DNA of 41,598 bases from Gammaproteobacteria bacterium. GTDB taxonomy: Bacteria; Pseudomonadota; Gammaproteobacteria; Steroidobacterales; Steroidobacteraceae. The position numbers and the translations under genes were made by a program. Shown piece by piece: positions 24,248 through 32,722 of this stretch. Position 1 is the first letter of the stretch. Every line of letters starts with the position of its first letter. The notes under the pieces are model-generated. The model ran no database searches and was not told the DNA's origin. It saw only the letters and a program-made list of their open reading frames with translations. Location of the stretch: NCBI GenBank assembly GCA_025350055.1, contig JANXYK010000061.1, positions 1 to 41,598 on the forward strand, given 5' to 3'.

Positions 24248-25051
24248 TCAGGCCGCGATCAACCCCAGCTGCTGATCACTCGCCGCACTGCCCCACTTGT
24301 CGCGTGGCGGCATCGGCCGCGTGCGCCAGGGCGGATCGAGCGTAAAACTCGATACCTTGCGGCCTTCTGGAATGCGTCCGTTGCCGCCACCCTGGCTGTA
24401 GTCGTAGTACAGCTTCATCAGTTCCTCGAAGCTGCGGCGCTGCGCTGCCGGGTGTGCGACGCAGGCATCGCGCCAGCGGCGCACGCGCGCGAGGGATTCA
24501 GGAATCTGGTAGTGCTCGTAGTACTCGAGGAACCACAGGCGCTTGAACATCGGCGTGTAGGCCACTTCGGCCCAGCCGAATTCATCGAACAGCCAGGTGC
24601 CGCCCGGATTGTAGTGCTGCAGGTACGCATCGAGCCGCTGGTACTGCGCGTCCATGTCTTTCACATGCTGGTCGCGCAGCGCGCGATCGCGATTCAGGAT
24701 CATGCGATATCCAGCGCCCGTGAAGGCGCCATCGGAGACACAGAGCATCGCTTCAACCGCATGCTTGTAGGCATCGCGTTGCGCCACCGCGCGCGTAGGA
24801 AAACGATCCTCCAGGTAGCGCAGGATGACCATGCTCTCCTTCAGCGTCTCGCCATTCTCGAGTTCCATGGCGGGCAAGGAAGTTGAGCCCTGCGTCTTGA
24901 GCAGCAGCCAGTCGGGCCGCGGTTTGGAAATATCGATTTCCACATCGGCCATGACAGACCCCAGGCCCTTGAGCTCAAGCAGGATCTCCACCCGCTCGGA
25001 GAACGGGCAGCCCGGGTAATGGTACATCGTCAGTTTCGCGGTCTCGCTCAT
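24248..25051 (-). CDS. Glutathione S-transferase family protein
   Basis: A 267-residue protein. The thioredoxin-like N-terminal domain has M-Y-H-Y-P-G-C-P-F-S-E-R-V-E-I-L-L-E-L-K-G-L, with Cys/Ser in the active-site position, and L-P-A-M-E-L-E-N-G-E-T-L-K-E-S, where cis-Pro and E-S bind glutathione. The C-terminal helical domain contains W-L-F-D-E-F-G-W-A-E-V-A-Y-T-P-M-F. The G-C-P-F-S start is seen in Omega/glutathionyl-reductase-like and ring-cleavage-associated GSTs. The ATG overlaps the stop of the Rieske gene (ATGA at 25048-25051), so it is translated with it and may act on its product or protect against a reactive intermediate. The last 40 residues extend past the usual domain end. Confidence 0.88.
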   Translation of the reverse strand: MSETAKLTMYHYPGCPFSERVEILLELKGLGSVMADVEIDISKPRPDWLLLKTQGSTSLPAMELENGETLKESMVILRYLEDRFPTRAVAQRDAYKHAVEAMLCVSDGAFTGAGYRMILNRDRALRDQHVKDMDAQYQRLDAYLQHYNPGGTWLFDEFGWAEVAYTPMFKRLWFLEYYEHYQIPESLARVRRWRDACVAHPAAQRRSFEELMKLYYDYSQGGGNGRIPEGRKVSSFTLDPPWRTRPMPPRDKWGSAASDQQLGLIAA

Positions 25052-26262
25052 GGCACCTGCGCACGCAACATGGCCTGATTGTGCTGGCGCAGCGTACCAC
25101 CTTCGGGCGCACTGGCCAGCGTGGCAACCGGGCAACCGGCACGCACGCGGTCATGGAAATCGTGGATGCAGTGTTCCCACGAAGAGAGCGGGCCGAATTC
25201 ATAGCCGACCGAGTTCAGGCCGCCCTGCAGCCCTTCGCACAGGAATTTGTCCTCGGCGCTCACCTGGCGGTTCACGCGCACATTCAGGTAACGCAGGATC
25301 TTCATTTCGCGCGAGGCATTGGGCCGCACGAAGATCGGGTAGCGCACGGTGCAGGTTTCGGCCGTGAGCGGCATAAACTGGAACAGATCGAAGCTGTCGC
25401 CATAGATGTCGATGCCGATGTTGGGCGGCATCGTGAAGAACAGCCAGCTGCTGCGCACATCCTCTGGCAGATCGCGGTTCAGATCCGGCGCCATCTTCTG
25501 GTACATGCGCTCCGACCACACGCGCGAAGGCGTGCTGCGCAGCACGCTGCGGCTGCCGGCCACGCCGTGCTGGTTGATGAAGCCCTTAATGTCCGATTCC
25601 AGCAGGCGGTCGTAGCCGGGATGACCGATCGGCACGTGGTAGTTCTCGAGATTGTTGTCGACGCCCACCTTCCAGTTGCAGTTCCAGGTTTCGACTGACG
25701 GCTCCTCCAGCGGCACCATCTCCTCGAGGCGATAGGGTTCGAGCATGTGGACGTAGTCCTTCCACATTTCCTTCAGTGACGGCCCGCCCGGCACCAGGCG
25801 CACGAACACCATGCCACACAGCACTTCGAGGTCTACGGGGCGCAGGCCCAGTTCCTTCTTGGGCGCGCCTGAGAAAGTCTGCTCGGCGGGACGCACGATC
25901 AGATCGCCCTGCAGGTTGTAGGTCCAGCCGTGATAGCGACAGGTCATGCGCGCCTTGCAGGTACCCGAACCATCGAGCATGCGCGAGGCGCGATGCCGGC
26001 AGACATTCATCATCGCGCGCAGCACGCCATCGTCGCCGCGCACCACGATCACGGAATCTCGCAGCAGATCGAGCGTGACGAAATCGCGGGGATTCTTCAC
26101 CTGGCTGATATGGCAGGCGAATTGCCACGAGGGACGAAACAGCTGTTCGTATTCGAGATCGACGAGTTCGGGATGGCGATAGGTCCATGCCGGCAAGGTG
26201 CGCGGCACGACTGCGGGCGCGGCATCGTGAGCCTGGCGGATTGCGGTCGGTGAGCTGCTCAT
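25048..26262 (-). CDS. Rieske non-heme iron oxygenase, large subunit
   Basis: A 404-residue oxygenase alpha subunit. The Rieske [2Fe-2S] ligands are Cys88-x-His90 and Cys108-x2-His111 (C-R-H ... C-R-Y-H-G-W). The mononuclear iron site is L-E-N-Y-H-V-P-I-G-H (His209, His214) with Asp338 in S-A-E-D-K-F as the likely third ligand. The residue bridging the two centres is Glu206 rather than the Asp of naphthalene dioxygenase. Glu there is known from carnitine monooxygenase (CntA) and related quaternary-ammonium oxygenases. No beta subunit, ferredoxin or reductase gene is adjacent, so electrons must come from elsewhere. Neighbours are a TetR gene (upstream, 4-nt overlap) and the GST gene. Confidence 0.92.
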   Translation of the reverse strand: MSSSPTAIRQAHDAAPAVVPRTLPAWTYRHPELVDLEYEQLFRPSWQFACHISQVKNPRDFVTLDLLRDSVIVVRGDDGVLRAMMNVCRHRASRMLDGSGTCKARMTCRYHGWTYNLQGDLIVRPAEQTFSGAPKKELGLRPVDLEVLCGMVFVRLVPGGPSLKEMWKDYVHMLEPYRLEEMVPLEEPSVETWNCNWKVGVDNNLENYHVPIGHPGYDRLLESDIKGFINQHGVAGSRSVLRSTPSRVWSERMYQKMAPDLNRDLPEDVRSSWLFFTMPPNIGIDIYGDSFDLFQFMPLTAETCTVRYPIFVRPNASREMKILRYLNVRVNRQVSAEDKFLCEGLQGGLNSVGYEFGPLSSWEHCIHDFHDRVRAGCPVATLASAPEGGTLRQHNQAMLRAQVP

Positions 26263-26924
26263 GATCGATGCTCCTCGTGCAGGGGAAACTCATGCGGAAA
26301 TGTGCCAGCCAGGTAGGCGCGCGCCACGCGCCTGGCGTTGTCGCGATCGAAGTCGGGGCCGCTGACCAGGATTTCCTGCCACTGCCATTCCAGGATGCCG
26401 GCGAAGCCGATCGCCACCGCCTCGGCATTCAAACGTGCGTAGCCGCCTGCAACGATCAACTCGCGGCACAGGCGCTCGAGATCCTGCTGGTAGGCGTGAT
26501 CGAGCGCGCTGATGCGCTCCATGTACATCTGCCGCGCGCGCGCCTCGCCCCAGAACGCGTACCACACCGCCACTTTCGCGGGATCACTGACAACGGGGTC
26601 GAGCGACATATCGATCAGTGCATTGAGCGCGGCACTGGCTGAATCACCGGCACCTTGGATCGCCGCGCGCCGCGCCTGCTCGAATTCAAGCGCAACACTC
26701 TGCATCGCCGCGGCGAGCAGCGCATCCTTGTTCTGGAAGCGCAGGATCACAGTGCCGGCAGCGACCTTGGCCGCCTGCGCCACGAGCTGGATCGTGGTGC
26801 CAGAAAGACTGTGACGCGCGATGGTCCTGATCGTGGCCTTCAGGATCGCCTGCTCGGTGCGCGACGAGACCGTGCCGGCATTGCGACGCAGAGGCAATTT
26901 CGCGAGCGTGGCCGATCGAGCCAT
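26259..26924 (-). CDS. TetR family repressor with BetI-like C-terminal domain
   Basis: A 221-residue regulator. The HTH lies at residues about 22-70 (S-R-T-E-Q-A-I-L-K-A-T-I-R-T-I-A, T-T-I-Q-L-V-A-Q-A-A-K-V-A-A-G-T-V-I-L-R-F-Q-N-K-D-A-L-L). The C-terminal part, W-Y-A-F-W-G-E-A-R-A and Y-Q-Q-D-L-E-R-L-C-R-E-L, resembles the BetI C-terminal domain. BetI controls choline-to-betaine genes, which fits loosely with the Glu-type Rieske oxygenase that follows, but the ligand is unproved. The stop overlaps the oxygenase start (ATGA), and an 18-bp near-perfect palindrome lies 27 bp upstream. Confidence 0.88.
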   Translation of the reverse strand: MARSATLAKLPLRRNAGTVSSRTEQAILKATIRTIARHSLSGTTIQLVAQAAKVAAGTVILRFQNKDALLAAAMQSVALEFEQARRAAIQGAGDSASAALNALIDMSLDPVVSDPAKVAVWYAFWGEARARQMYMERISALDHAYQQDLERLCRELIVAGGYARLNAEAVAIGFAGILEWQWQEILVSGPDFDRDNARRVARAYLAGTFPHEFPLHEEHRS

Positions 26925-26951
26925 GGGTACCTGCCGGGTTCCGTAATTTTA

Positions 26952-26969
26952 TGAATGACTATTCATTCA
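26952..26969. promoter_or_regulatory. Palindromic operator of the TetR-Rieske-GST operon
   Basis: TGAATGA and TCATTCA arms in an 18-bp site give eight of nine matching half-site positions. It lies 27 bp before the TetR start. TGAATGA-type arms are common in TetR-family operators. It probably mediates autorepression of the operon. Confidence 0.7.
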
Positions 26970-27059
26970 CAAAAGTCAGTATCCGCCAGATCGGCTTATT
27001 GATCAAGTACTTGGCCTAAGCCCAGCGCCCTGCAGCGCAGCACCTTTCGGGTCAATGAC

Positions 27060-28361
27060 TTAGAGCGAAACGGTTGGTCGCCGCAGCCCCTGGAGGCGCC
27101 CATAGGTCAGCGAGCGCCAGGCCCATTCCGCTGGCCCGTACTGGAATCGCGCCAGCCACAGCGGGCTCCAGATCAGCTGCACCACCCAGATCGCGCCCAC
27201 CACATAGTAGAGCTCATGACGCGAGAGCCGCGCGTACAGCCCAAAGCCCAGGCCCGAGAAAATAAAGGTGCACATCAGGCTCTGGGTCATGTAGTTGGTC
27301 AACGCCATGCGACCCACCAAGGCGAGGCGTCGCAAGGTCGCGGGGAACACCCCGCTCTTCCAGACCAGCATGATGAGTCCGAGATGGCCGAGCGTCATGG
27401 GTATGCGGCCCAGCTCGTAGCTGGCGAACAAGGTCCATTGCAAGGTGATCACATCGAACCCCGAACGTATGACCGCCGTGGTCTCGATGGTGTTGACGGC
27501 GAGGCCCAGCGCATAGCCGACTACGCTGAGCAGTGCGTAGCGACGCATGCTCCACTGCCCTTGCAGCGCGCCGAGCGCGAACAGCGCAATACCGAGCAGC
27601 ATGGTCGCAAGATCTTCCGCGAAGCCATAGCGATAGAAATACGAAGTGCGCAGATAGAAGGAGTGCTCAGTGACGGTCTTGAACACGGCCGGCCAGTTGC
27701 CGCGCATGCCTTCGATCTCCTGCTGCAGCCGTTCTGAGCCGGGCTTGAGATCTTCCAGGCTGCTCGACCAGGTATCCACCGCTTCCTGTTGCGCCTTGCT
27801 CAAGGTGCCACCCGCAGCCTTTAGCGTCTGTGCAGACTCGGCTGCATTGCGCTGCGATTGCAGCGCCAGTACGTCGAATACGCCGCGCGTGCTGATGGCG
27901 ATGAGCAAGGCCGCCGACAACACCAGCAGTGTGCGCACCGAGGTCTTGCGGAAGGCATAGAGCATCAGGCCCACGACGCCGTATTCCCACAGGATGTCGC
28001 CGAGCCACAGGAACAGATGTGAATTCACGATGCCAAACACGATCAGCCACAGCATGCGCCGCACGTGCAGGTCGGCGGCCTCGGGCACCTGCGCCTTCTC
28101 GAGCCGGCGCGTGAACAGCACCACACCGGCACCGAACAGCAGCGTGAACAGCCCCCGCAGCGTGCCTTCGAACAGCATCGTGTTGGTGATCCAGGACCAG
28201 AGGTCGGCACCGGTAGCGCCGCCGTAGATCGTGGGATTGTCATAGGCCTCGGGCAAGCCGAAGTCGATGATGTTCATCAGCAGGATGCCGAGGATTGCCA
28301 CCCCGCGCAGTACATCCAGTGAATCGATACGCGTGTCGCGGCCGGTGGGGGTAGCGGGCAT
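27060..28361 (-). CDS. DUF418 family membrane protein (acyltransferase-like)
   Basis: A 433-residue integral membrane protein with about ten hydrophobic helices. The start S-L-D-V-L-R-G-V-A-I-L-G-I-L-L-M-N-I is the hallmark of the YeiB/DUF418 group related to membrane acyltransferases. The C-terminal half carries the DUF418 domain (G-R-I-P-M-T-L-G-H-L, G-R-M-A-L-T-N-Y-M-T-Q-S, P-L-W-L-A-R-F-Q-Y-G-P-A-E-W-A-W-R). A soluble insert of about 70 residues follows an S-R-G-V-F-D-V block in the middle. The substrate is unknown. ATG 28361 is chosen from the conserved start. It is divergent from the GH127 gene across only 58 bp, so their promoters must overlap. Confidence 0.86.
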   Translation of the reverse strand: MPATPTGRDTRIDSLDVLRGVAILGILLMNIIDFGLPEAYDNPTIYGGATGADLWSWITNTMLFEGTLRGLFTLLFGAGVVLFTRRLEKAQVPEAADLHVRRMLWLIVFGIVNSHLFLWLGDILWEYGVVGLMLYAFRKTSVRTLLVLSAALLIAISTRGVFDVLALQSQRNAAESAQTLKAAGGTLSKAQQEAVDTWSSSLEDLKPGSERLQQEIEGMRGNWPAVFKTVTEHSFYLRTSYFYRYGFAEDLATMLLGIALFALGALQGQWSMRRYALLSVVGYALGLAVNTIETTAVIRSGFDVITLQWTLFASYELGRIPMTLGHLGLIMLVWKSGVFPATLRRLALVGRMALTNYMTQSLMCTFIFSGLGFGLYARLSRHELYYVVGAIWVVQLIWSPLWLARFQYGPAEWAWRSLTYGRLQGLRRPTVSL

Positions 28362-28419
28362 CCTGCTCACTTCCTGTGAAAGAGAATCCTTGCTCTGGCT
28401 GTTGTATGGTACCACCGAG

Positions 28420-30270
28420 ATGAACCCGGTTACCCGCCGAAGCTTCCTGCAGCATTCGTCGCTGGCTGGCGCTGCGCTGCTGGCGGGCGGCTCGCGCGGC
28501 CTGTTGGCGCGTGGCGCACACGCGCGTTCGCATCCCATACTAGGGGAATTCGGCTACGGCAACGTCGCGCTGGCGAGCGAACTGCACGAAGCGCAACTCG
28601 GCAATACGCACGCGGTGCTGATGGCGCTCAGCGAAGACAGTATCCTCAAGCCCTTTCGCCAGATGTCTGGCATGCCGGCGCCCGGCGCGGACCTCGGCAG
28701 CTGGTATTCCTACGAACCGGACTACGACTACACGAAGAATTTTGACCAGGGCTTTGCGCCCGGCTGCACCTTCGGCCAATGGGTTTCAGCGCTGGCGCGC
28801 AGCTATGCGATCACGGGCGATGAGGCGACGCGCGAGAAGGTGCTGCGCCTCAACCGACTGTATGCGAAGACCATCACGCCCGATTTCTATGTCAGGAACC
28901 GTTTTCCAGCCTACACCTACGACAAGTTGCTGCTCGGCCTGCTCGACTCGCACACGCTGGCGAAAGACCCTCAGGCCCTGGCGATACTCGAGCACACGAC
29001 GACAGTGGCTCTACCCCATCTGCCCGGGCACGCCATCGAACACGGCCTGCCGTGGCGCACGGACAAGGATCCGCACGATGACTCCTGGACCTGGGATGAA
29101 TCATATACCTGCCCGGAAAATATGTTCATCGCCTACCAGCGTGGCGCCGGTCGACGCTACTACGCACTGGCGTGGCAATACCTGGACGACAAACCCTGGT
29201 TCGATCGCCTGGCCAACAACGAGCACGTGCTCGGCGGCCGCCACGCTTACAGTCACGTGAATTCACTGTGCTCGGCCGCCATGGCCTACATGGTCGCGGG
29301 CAGCGAAAAGCATCTGCACGCTGCACAAAACGCCTTCACGATGTTGCAGGCACAAAGCTACGCCACCGGCGGCTGGGGTCCGGATGAGACCCTGTGCAAG
29401 GCCGACAGCAACGAGCTGTACGACAGCCTGACGGGCACGCATCACAATTTCGAGACGCCTTGCGGCGCCTATGCGCACTTCAAGCTCACCCGCTACCTGC
29501 TGCGCGTCACCCGCGACAGCCACTACGGGGACAGCATGGAGCGCATGATGTACAACACCGTACTCGGCGCGAAGCCCTTGTTGATGACCGGCGAGAACTT
29601 CTACTACGCCGACTACAACTTCAACGCGCGGCGTGTGTACAAGGAGGCGCACTGGGCCTGTTGTTCAGGCACGCTGCCGCAGGTTGCCACGGACTATCGC
29701 ATCAATGCGTATTTCCGCGAGCCGGGTGCCCTGTACGTCAACCTCTATATCCCATCGACGCTACGCTGGCAGGAAGCTGGCGTCGCGCTCTCGCTAACGC
29801 AGGAAGGAGCATACCCCTACGACAGCCAGGTGCACTTCACGCTCCGCGCCGCACGGCCGGCGCAGTTCGCACTGCAGCTACGCATTCCGGAATGGGCCAG
29901 CGGTGCGTCGATCAGCATCAATAACGAGCGTCTGAAGCTGGCGGTTGTACCGGGGACATTTGCCACTATCCGACGCGAGTGGCACGACGGCGACCGGATT
30001 GGCCTGGAACTGCCGATGAGCTTGCGGCTTGAGGCCATTGATGCGCGACACCCCGATACCGTGGCGCTGCTCAATGGCCCGCTGGTGCTGATGACTGCAA
30101 AGGCGCAGCAGGATAGTCCCTTGCCGAAATTATCCCGTGCGCAACTGTTGGCCGCGAAACGCACCAATCCGCAGCAGTGGCGGATCGATGTCGCCACAGG
30201 ACCCGTCACCCTGTTGCCATTTACCGCGGTGGGCGAGCTGCCCTATGCCACCTATCTGAATGTCGGTTGA
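28420..30270 (+). CDS. Glycoside hydrolase family 127-like, Tat-exported
   Basis: A 616-residue exported protein. It has a Tat signal (T-R-R-S-F-L-Q at 5-11, then a hydrophobic run). An all-alpha barrel region follows, with Y-S-Y-E-P, Y-T-Y-D-K-L-L-L-G-L and G-G-W-G-P-D-E (Glu323, candidate acid/base). The zinc-thiolate site is E-T-P-C (Glu345, Cys348) and A-C-C-S-G (Cys414-Cys415). In GH127 beta-L-arabinofuranosidases one of the paired cysteines is the nucleophile. Known members have a single residue between Glu and Cys (E-T-C); here there are two, so the site geometry may differ. The role is probably cutting L-arabinofuranose or related sugars from plant material. It is followed by a LysR gene 44 bp later. 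Confidence 0.85.
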   Translation: MNPVTRRSFLQHSSLAGAALLAGGSRGLLARGAHARSHPILGEFGYGNVALASELHEAQLGNTHAVLMALSEDSILKPFRQMSGMPAPGADLGSWYSYEPDYDYTKNFDQGFAPGCTFGQWVSALARSYAITGDEATREKVLRLNRLYAKTITPDFYVRNRFPAYTYDKLLLGLLDSHTLAKDPQALAILEHTTTVALPHLPGHAIEHGLPWRTDKDPHDDSWTWDESYTCPENMFIAYQRGAGRRYYALAWQYLDDKPWFDRLANNEHVLGGRHAYSHVNSLCSAAMAYMVAGSEKHLHAAQNAFTMLQAQSYATGGWGPDETLCKADSNELYDSLTGTHHNFETPCGAYAHFKLTRYLLRVTRDSHYGDSMERMMYNTVLGAKPLLMTGENFYYADYNFNARRVYKEAHWACCSGTLPQVATDYRINAYFREPGALYVNLYIPSTLRWQEAGVALSLTQEGAYPYDSQVHFTLRAARPAQFALQLRIPEWASGASISINNERLKLAVVPGTFATIRREWHDGDRIGLELPMSLRLEAIDARHPDTVALLNGPLVLMTAKAQQDSPLPKLSRAQLLAAKRTNPQQWRIDVATGPVTLLPFTAVGELPYATYLNVG

Positions 30271-30314
30271 GCGCAAGACAGGCTGGATGCCGTTGGCCCC
30301 GAATCGAGGACCCG

Positions 30315-31232
30315 ATGCACTTTTCAGCGCTGCGCTATTTCATTGAGACAGTACGGCTAGGCTCGATCCGGCGCGCCTCCGAAGTGCTGTACGTCGCGCC
30401 CTCGGCAATCAGCCGTCAGATTGCCCAGCTCGAGCGGAATTTCGGCGCACCGCTGCTGCAACGCCACGCGCTCGGGGTCAGACTCACAGCCGCAGGCGAA
30501 GTGTTCCTGCGCCAGGCGCGAATGACCCTCAAGGATTTTGAGCGCTTGCGCGGCGACCTCGATGATCTGCAGCAACTGCGACGCGGCAACGTGAGGATCT
30601 CTTCCATGGAAGGGGCGGTCTCCGGGCTGGTTTATGGGGCAGTGCGCGAGTTCGCACGGGACTATCCCGGCATTACTTTCGAGATCGCCATCGGTGGCAG
30701 CGAGACTCAGATCGGCGCCTTAGTGCGCGAAGATTGTGAACTCTCGGTCGCATTCAATGTTCCACCTCACCCTGAAGTTACCGTGGAAAATTCATTTTCC
30801 GACCCGGTGTGCGTGATCGCACATCCCAGCAATAATCTGGCGCGGCGTCGCAGCCTGCGCCTGACAGATCTGCGGGGCCAGCGCGTGGCAATGCTGGATC
30901 GCACGTTCACAACCCGCTCGCTGCTGGATTCCGCCCTGGCGGACTCTGGGCTGACGCTGCCGGCGACCGTCACGATCAACCACATCGGTCACGCGATTGC
31001 GTTTGCATCCAGCAATATGGGCATAGCGTTTGTGCCACGGCACATCGTCGACGAGCAGGTCAAGGCAGGCGTGTTGAAGGCAATACCGTTGCACCACGCT
31101 ACTCTCGAGGGCAGCCACACATCGCTGTGCCGGCATCGCGCGCGGCCATTGACGAAACCCGCCGAAGCATTCCTCAGGGTGCTGCAGCGGCGCTTCGACG
31201 CCATCAAGGCGCGCCGGCGCGGACGGCAGTAA
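30315..31232 (+). CDS. LysR family transcriptional regulator
   Basis: A 305-residue LTTR. The N-terminal HTH (residues 1-60) reads M-H-F-S-A-L-R-Y-F-I-E-T-V-R-L-G-S-I-R-R-A-S-E-V-L-Y-V-A-P-S-A-I-S-R-Q-I, followed by the linker helix and the periplasmic-binding-protein-like effector domain (about 90-295). It lies between the GH127 gene and an MFS transporter gene, all on the same strand. LTTRs usually act on a nearby promoter; the MFS/methyltransferase pair 120 bp downstream is the best target. The ATG has GAGGA close upstream. The inducer is unknown. Confidence 0.92.
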   Translation: MHFSALRYFIETVRLGSIRRASEVLYVAPSAISRQIAQLERNFGAPLLQRHALGVRLTAAGEVFLRQARMTLKDFERLRGDLDDLQQLRRGNVRISSMEGAVSGLVYGAVREFARDYPGITFEIAIGGSETQIGALVREDCELSVAFNVPPHPEVTVENSFSDPVCVIAHPSNNLARRRSLRLTDLRGQRVAMLDRTFTTRSLLDSALADSGLTLPATVTINHIGHAIAFASSNMGIAFVPRHIVDEQVKAGVLKAIPLHHATLEGSHTSLCRHRARPLTKPAEAFLRVLQRRFDAIKARRRGRQ

Positions 31233-31351
31233 CTGCGATCCGTGTTGTCAATAAGGCAACGACTTGATCTAAAAACGGTGCTTTTTGGAACGGCTCCGCT
31301 CTCGTAGTCTCCGCATCACCGGCCACAAGGCCGCTGTAACGGAGCACTGCA

Positions 31352-32722
31352 GTGACAACGCATTCCGTGCCTGGGTCGACTCCTCAGGAGCTCGATGCCA
31401 TCGTTCGCAAGGCCGCGCTGCGGCTGTTGCCGTTCCTGTTCCTGCTCTACCTGGTGGCTTACCTCGACCGGATTAACATCGGTTTTGCCGCGCTGACCAT
31501 GCGTTCCGAGCTCGCGCTGAGCGGCCAGATGTATGGCCTGGCCACCGGCATATTCTTCTGGGGCTACGTATTGTTCGAGTTGCCAAGCAACTGGGCACTG
31601 CATCGCTACGGCGCTCGACGCTGGATCGCCCGGATCCTGATCAGCTGGGGAGCAATTGCCTTGCTCTCGGGACTGGCCAGAAACGCTCAGCAACTCTATT
31701 GCACGCGCTTTCTGCTCGGCGTTGCCGAGGCCGGATTCTTCCCGGGTATCATCTACTATCTCACGCTGTGGTTCCCGGAGCGGATCCGGGCTCGGGTCGT
31801 CGGCCTGTTCATGATTGCAGTGCCCTTGGCCAGCGTCGCTGGCGGACCGGTCTCGGGGTTGATTCTCGATCATGTCCGCGGTTTCGGTCTCAGCAGCTGG
31901 CGGTGGTTGCTGATATTGGAGGCGCTGCCAGCGATTGGCTGTGGCATCGCGACCTACAGGTTTCTGCCCAACGATCCGCAGCAGGCCCGGTTCCTCTCAA
32001 GGCATGAAAAGCAGTTGCTTTGCGCGCACCTCGCCTCCGAAGTGCATTCGGCCGGAAGCGTGCCGCAACGCGCCGGCCGCTGGGATTTTCTAAGTACCCC
32101 GGTGTTGCACCTCGTCGCCGTACACCTGCTGGTGATGATGGGCCTCTATACGTTGAGTTTCTGGATGCCGCAGTCCTTGAAATCGGTCACATCCGGGTAT
32201 TCGAATCTTGGCATCGGCTTGCTGGTTGCCGTGCCGAACCTGCTGAGCATCGTGGCGCAGCTGCTGGTCTCGCACAGCTCTGACCGCCAGGATGAGCGCC
32301 AGGTGCACCTGCTCGCAACTCTCGCAGTCGCAGCCATTGGGCTCTATGCGGTCTCGCGCGCAACGACATTGCCATCCTGTCTGCTCGCGTGGAGTATGGT
32401 CGCCTTCGGAATCGGCGGTTACTTTGGACCATTCTGGGCTTGCGCGAGCAGGGGGCTCAGCGGTCGCTCGGCCGCCCTCGGGCTTGCCGTCATCAACTCA
32501 ATCGGCAATCTGGGCTCCTATATCGCCTCCGCAATAGTCGGCGGCTCTGTCACCGGCAGCACCCCCGCTGCCGGCGGCTACGCAGCTGTTGCCGCCGCGC
32601 TCGCCACCGCCGGTGTACTGGCCATGGCGCATCGCCTGCATCAACCTGCGGCTTCAAAGCCGGGCAATCGCGGGTGGTCTCAGGAGCGTTTTGGTGCCTC
32701 GACAAAGGAGTCACTGACATGA
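31352..32722 (+). CDS. MFS transporter, anion:cation symporter (ACS) type
   Basis: A 456-residue 12-helix transporter. It has the ACS hallmark L-D-R-I-N-I-G-F-A-A-L in the first helix region, F-F-W-G-Y-V-L-F-E-L-P-S-N-W and R-F-L-L-G-V-A-E-A-G-F-F-P-G. These features group it with the tartrate, phthalate and sugar-acid permeases, so an organic acid anion is the probable substrate. The start is GTG at 31352 with GGAG seven bases before. The stop overlaps the methyltransferase start (ATGA at 32719-32722). The LysR gene upstream is the likely regulator. Confidence 0.92.
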   Translation: MTTHSVPGSTPQELDAIVRKAALRLLPFLFLLYLVAYLDRINIGFAALTMRSELALSGQMYGLATGIFFWGYVLFELPSNWALHRYGARRWIARILISWGAIALLSGLARNAQQLYCTRFLLGVAEAGFFPGIIYYLTLWFPERIRARVVGLFMIAVPLASVAGGPVSGLILDHVRGFGLSSWRWLLILEALPAIGCGIATYRFLPNDPQQARFLSRHEKQLLCAHLASEVHSAGSVPQRAGRWDFLSTPVLHLVAVHLLVMMGLYTLSFWMPQSLKSVTSGYSNLGIGLLVAVPNLLSIVAQLLVSHSSDRQDERQVHLLATLAVAAIGLYAVSRATTLPSCLLAWSMVAFGIGGYFGPFWACASRGLSGRSAALGLAVINSIGNLGSYIASAIVGGSVTGSTPAAGGYAAVAAALATAGVLAMAHRLHQPAASKPGNRGWSQERFGASTKESLT

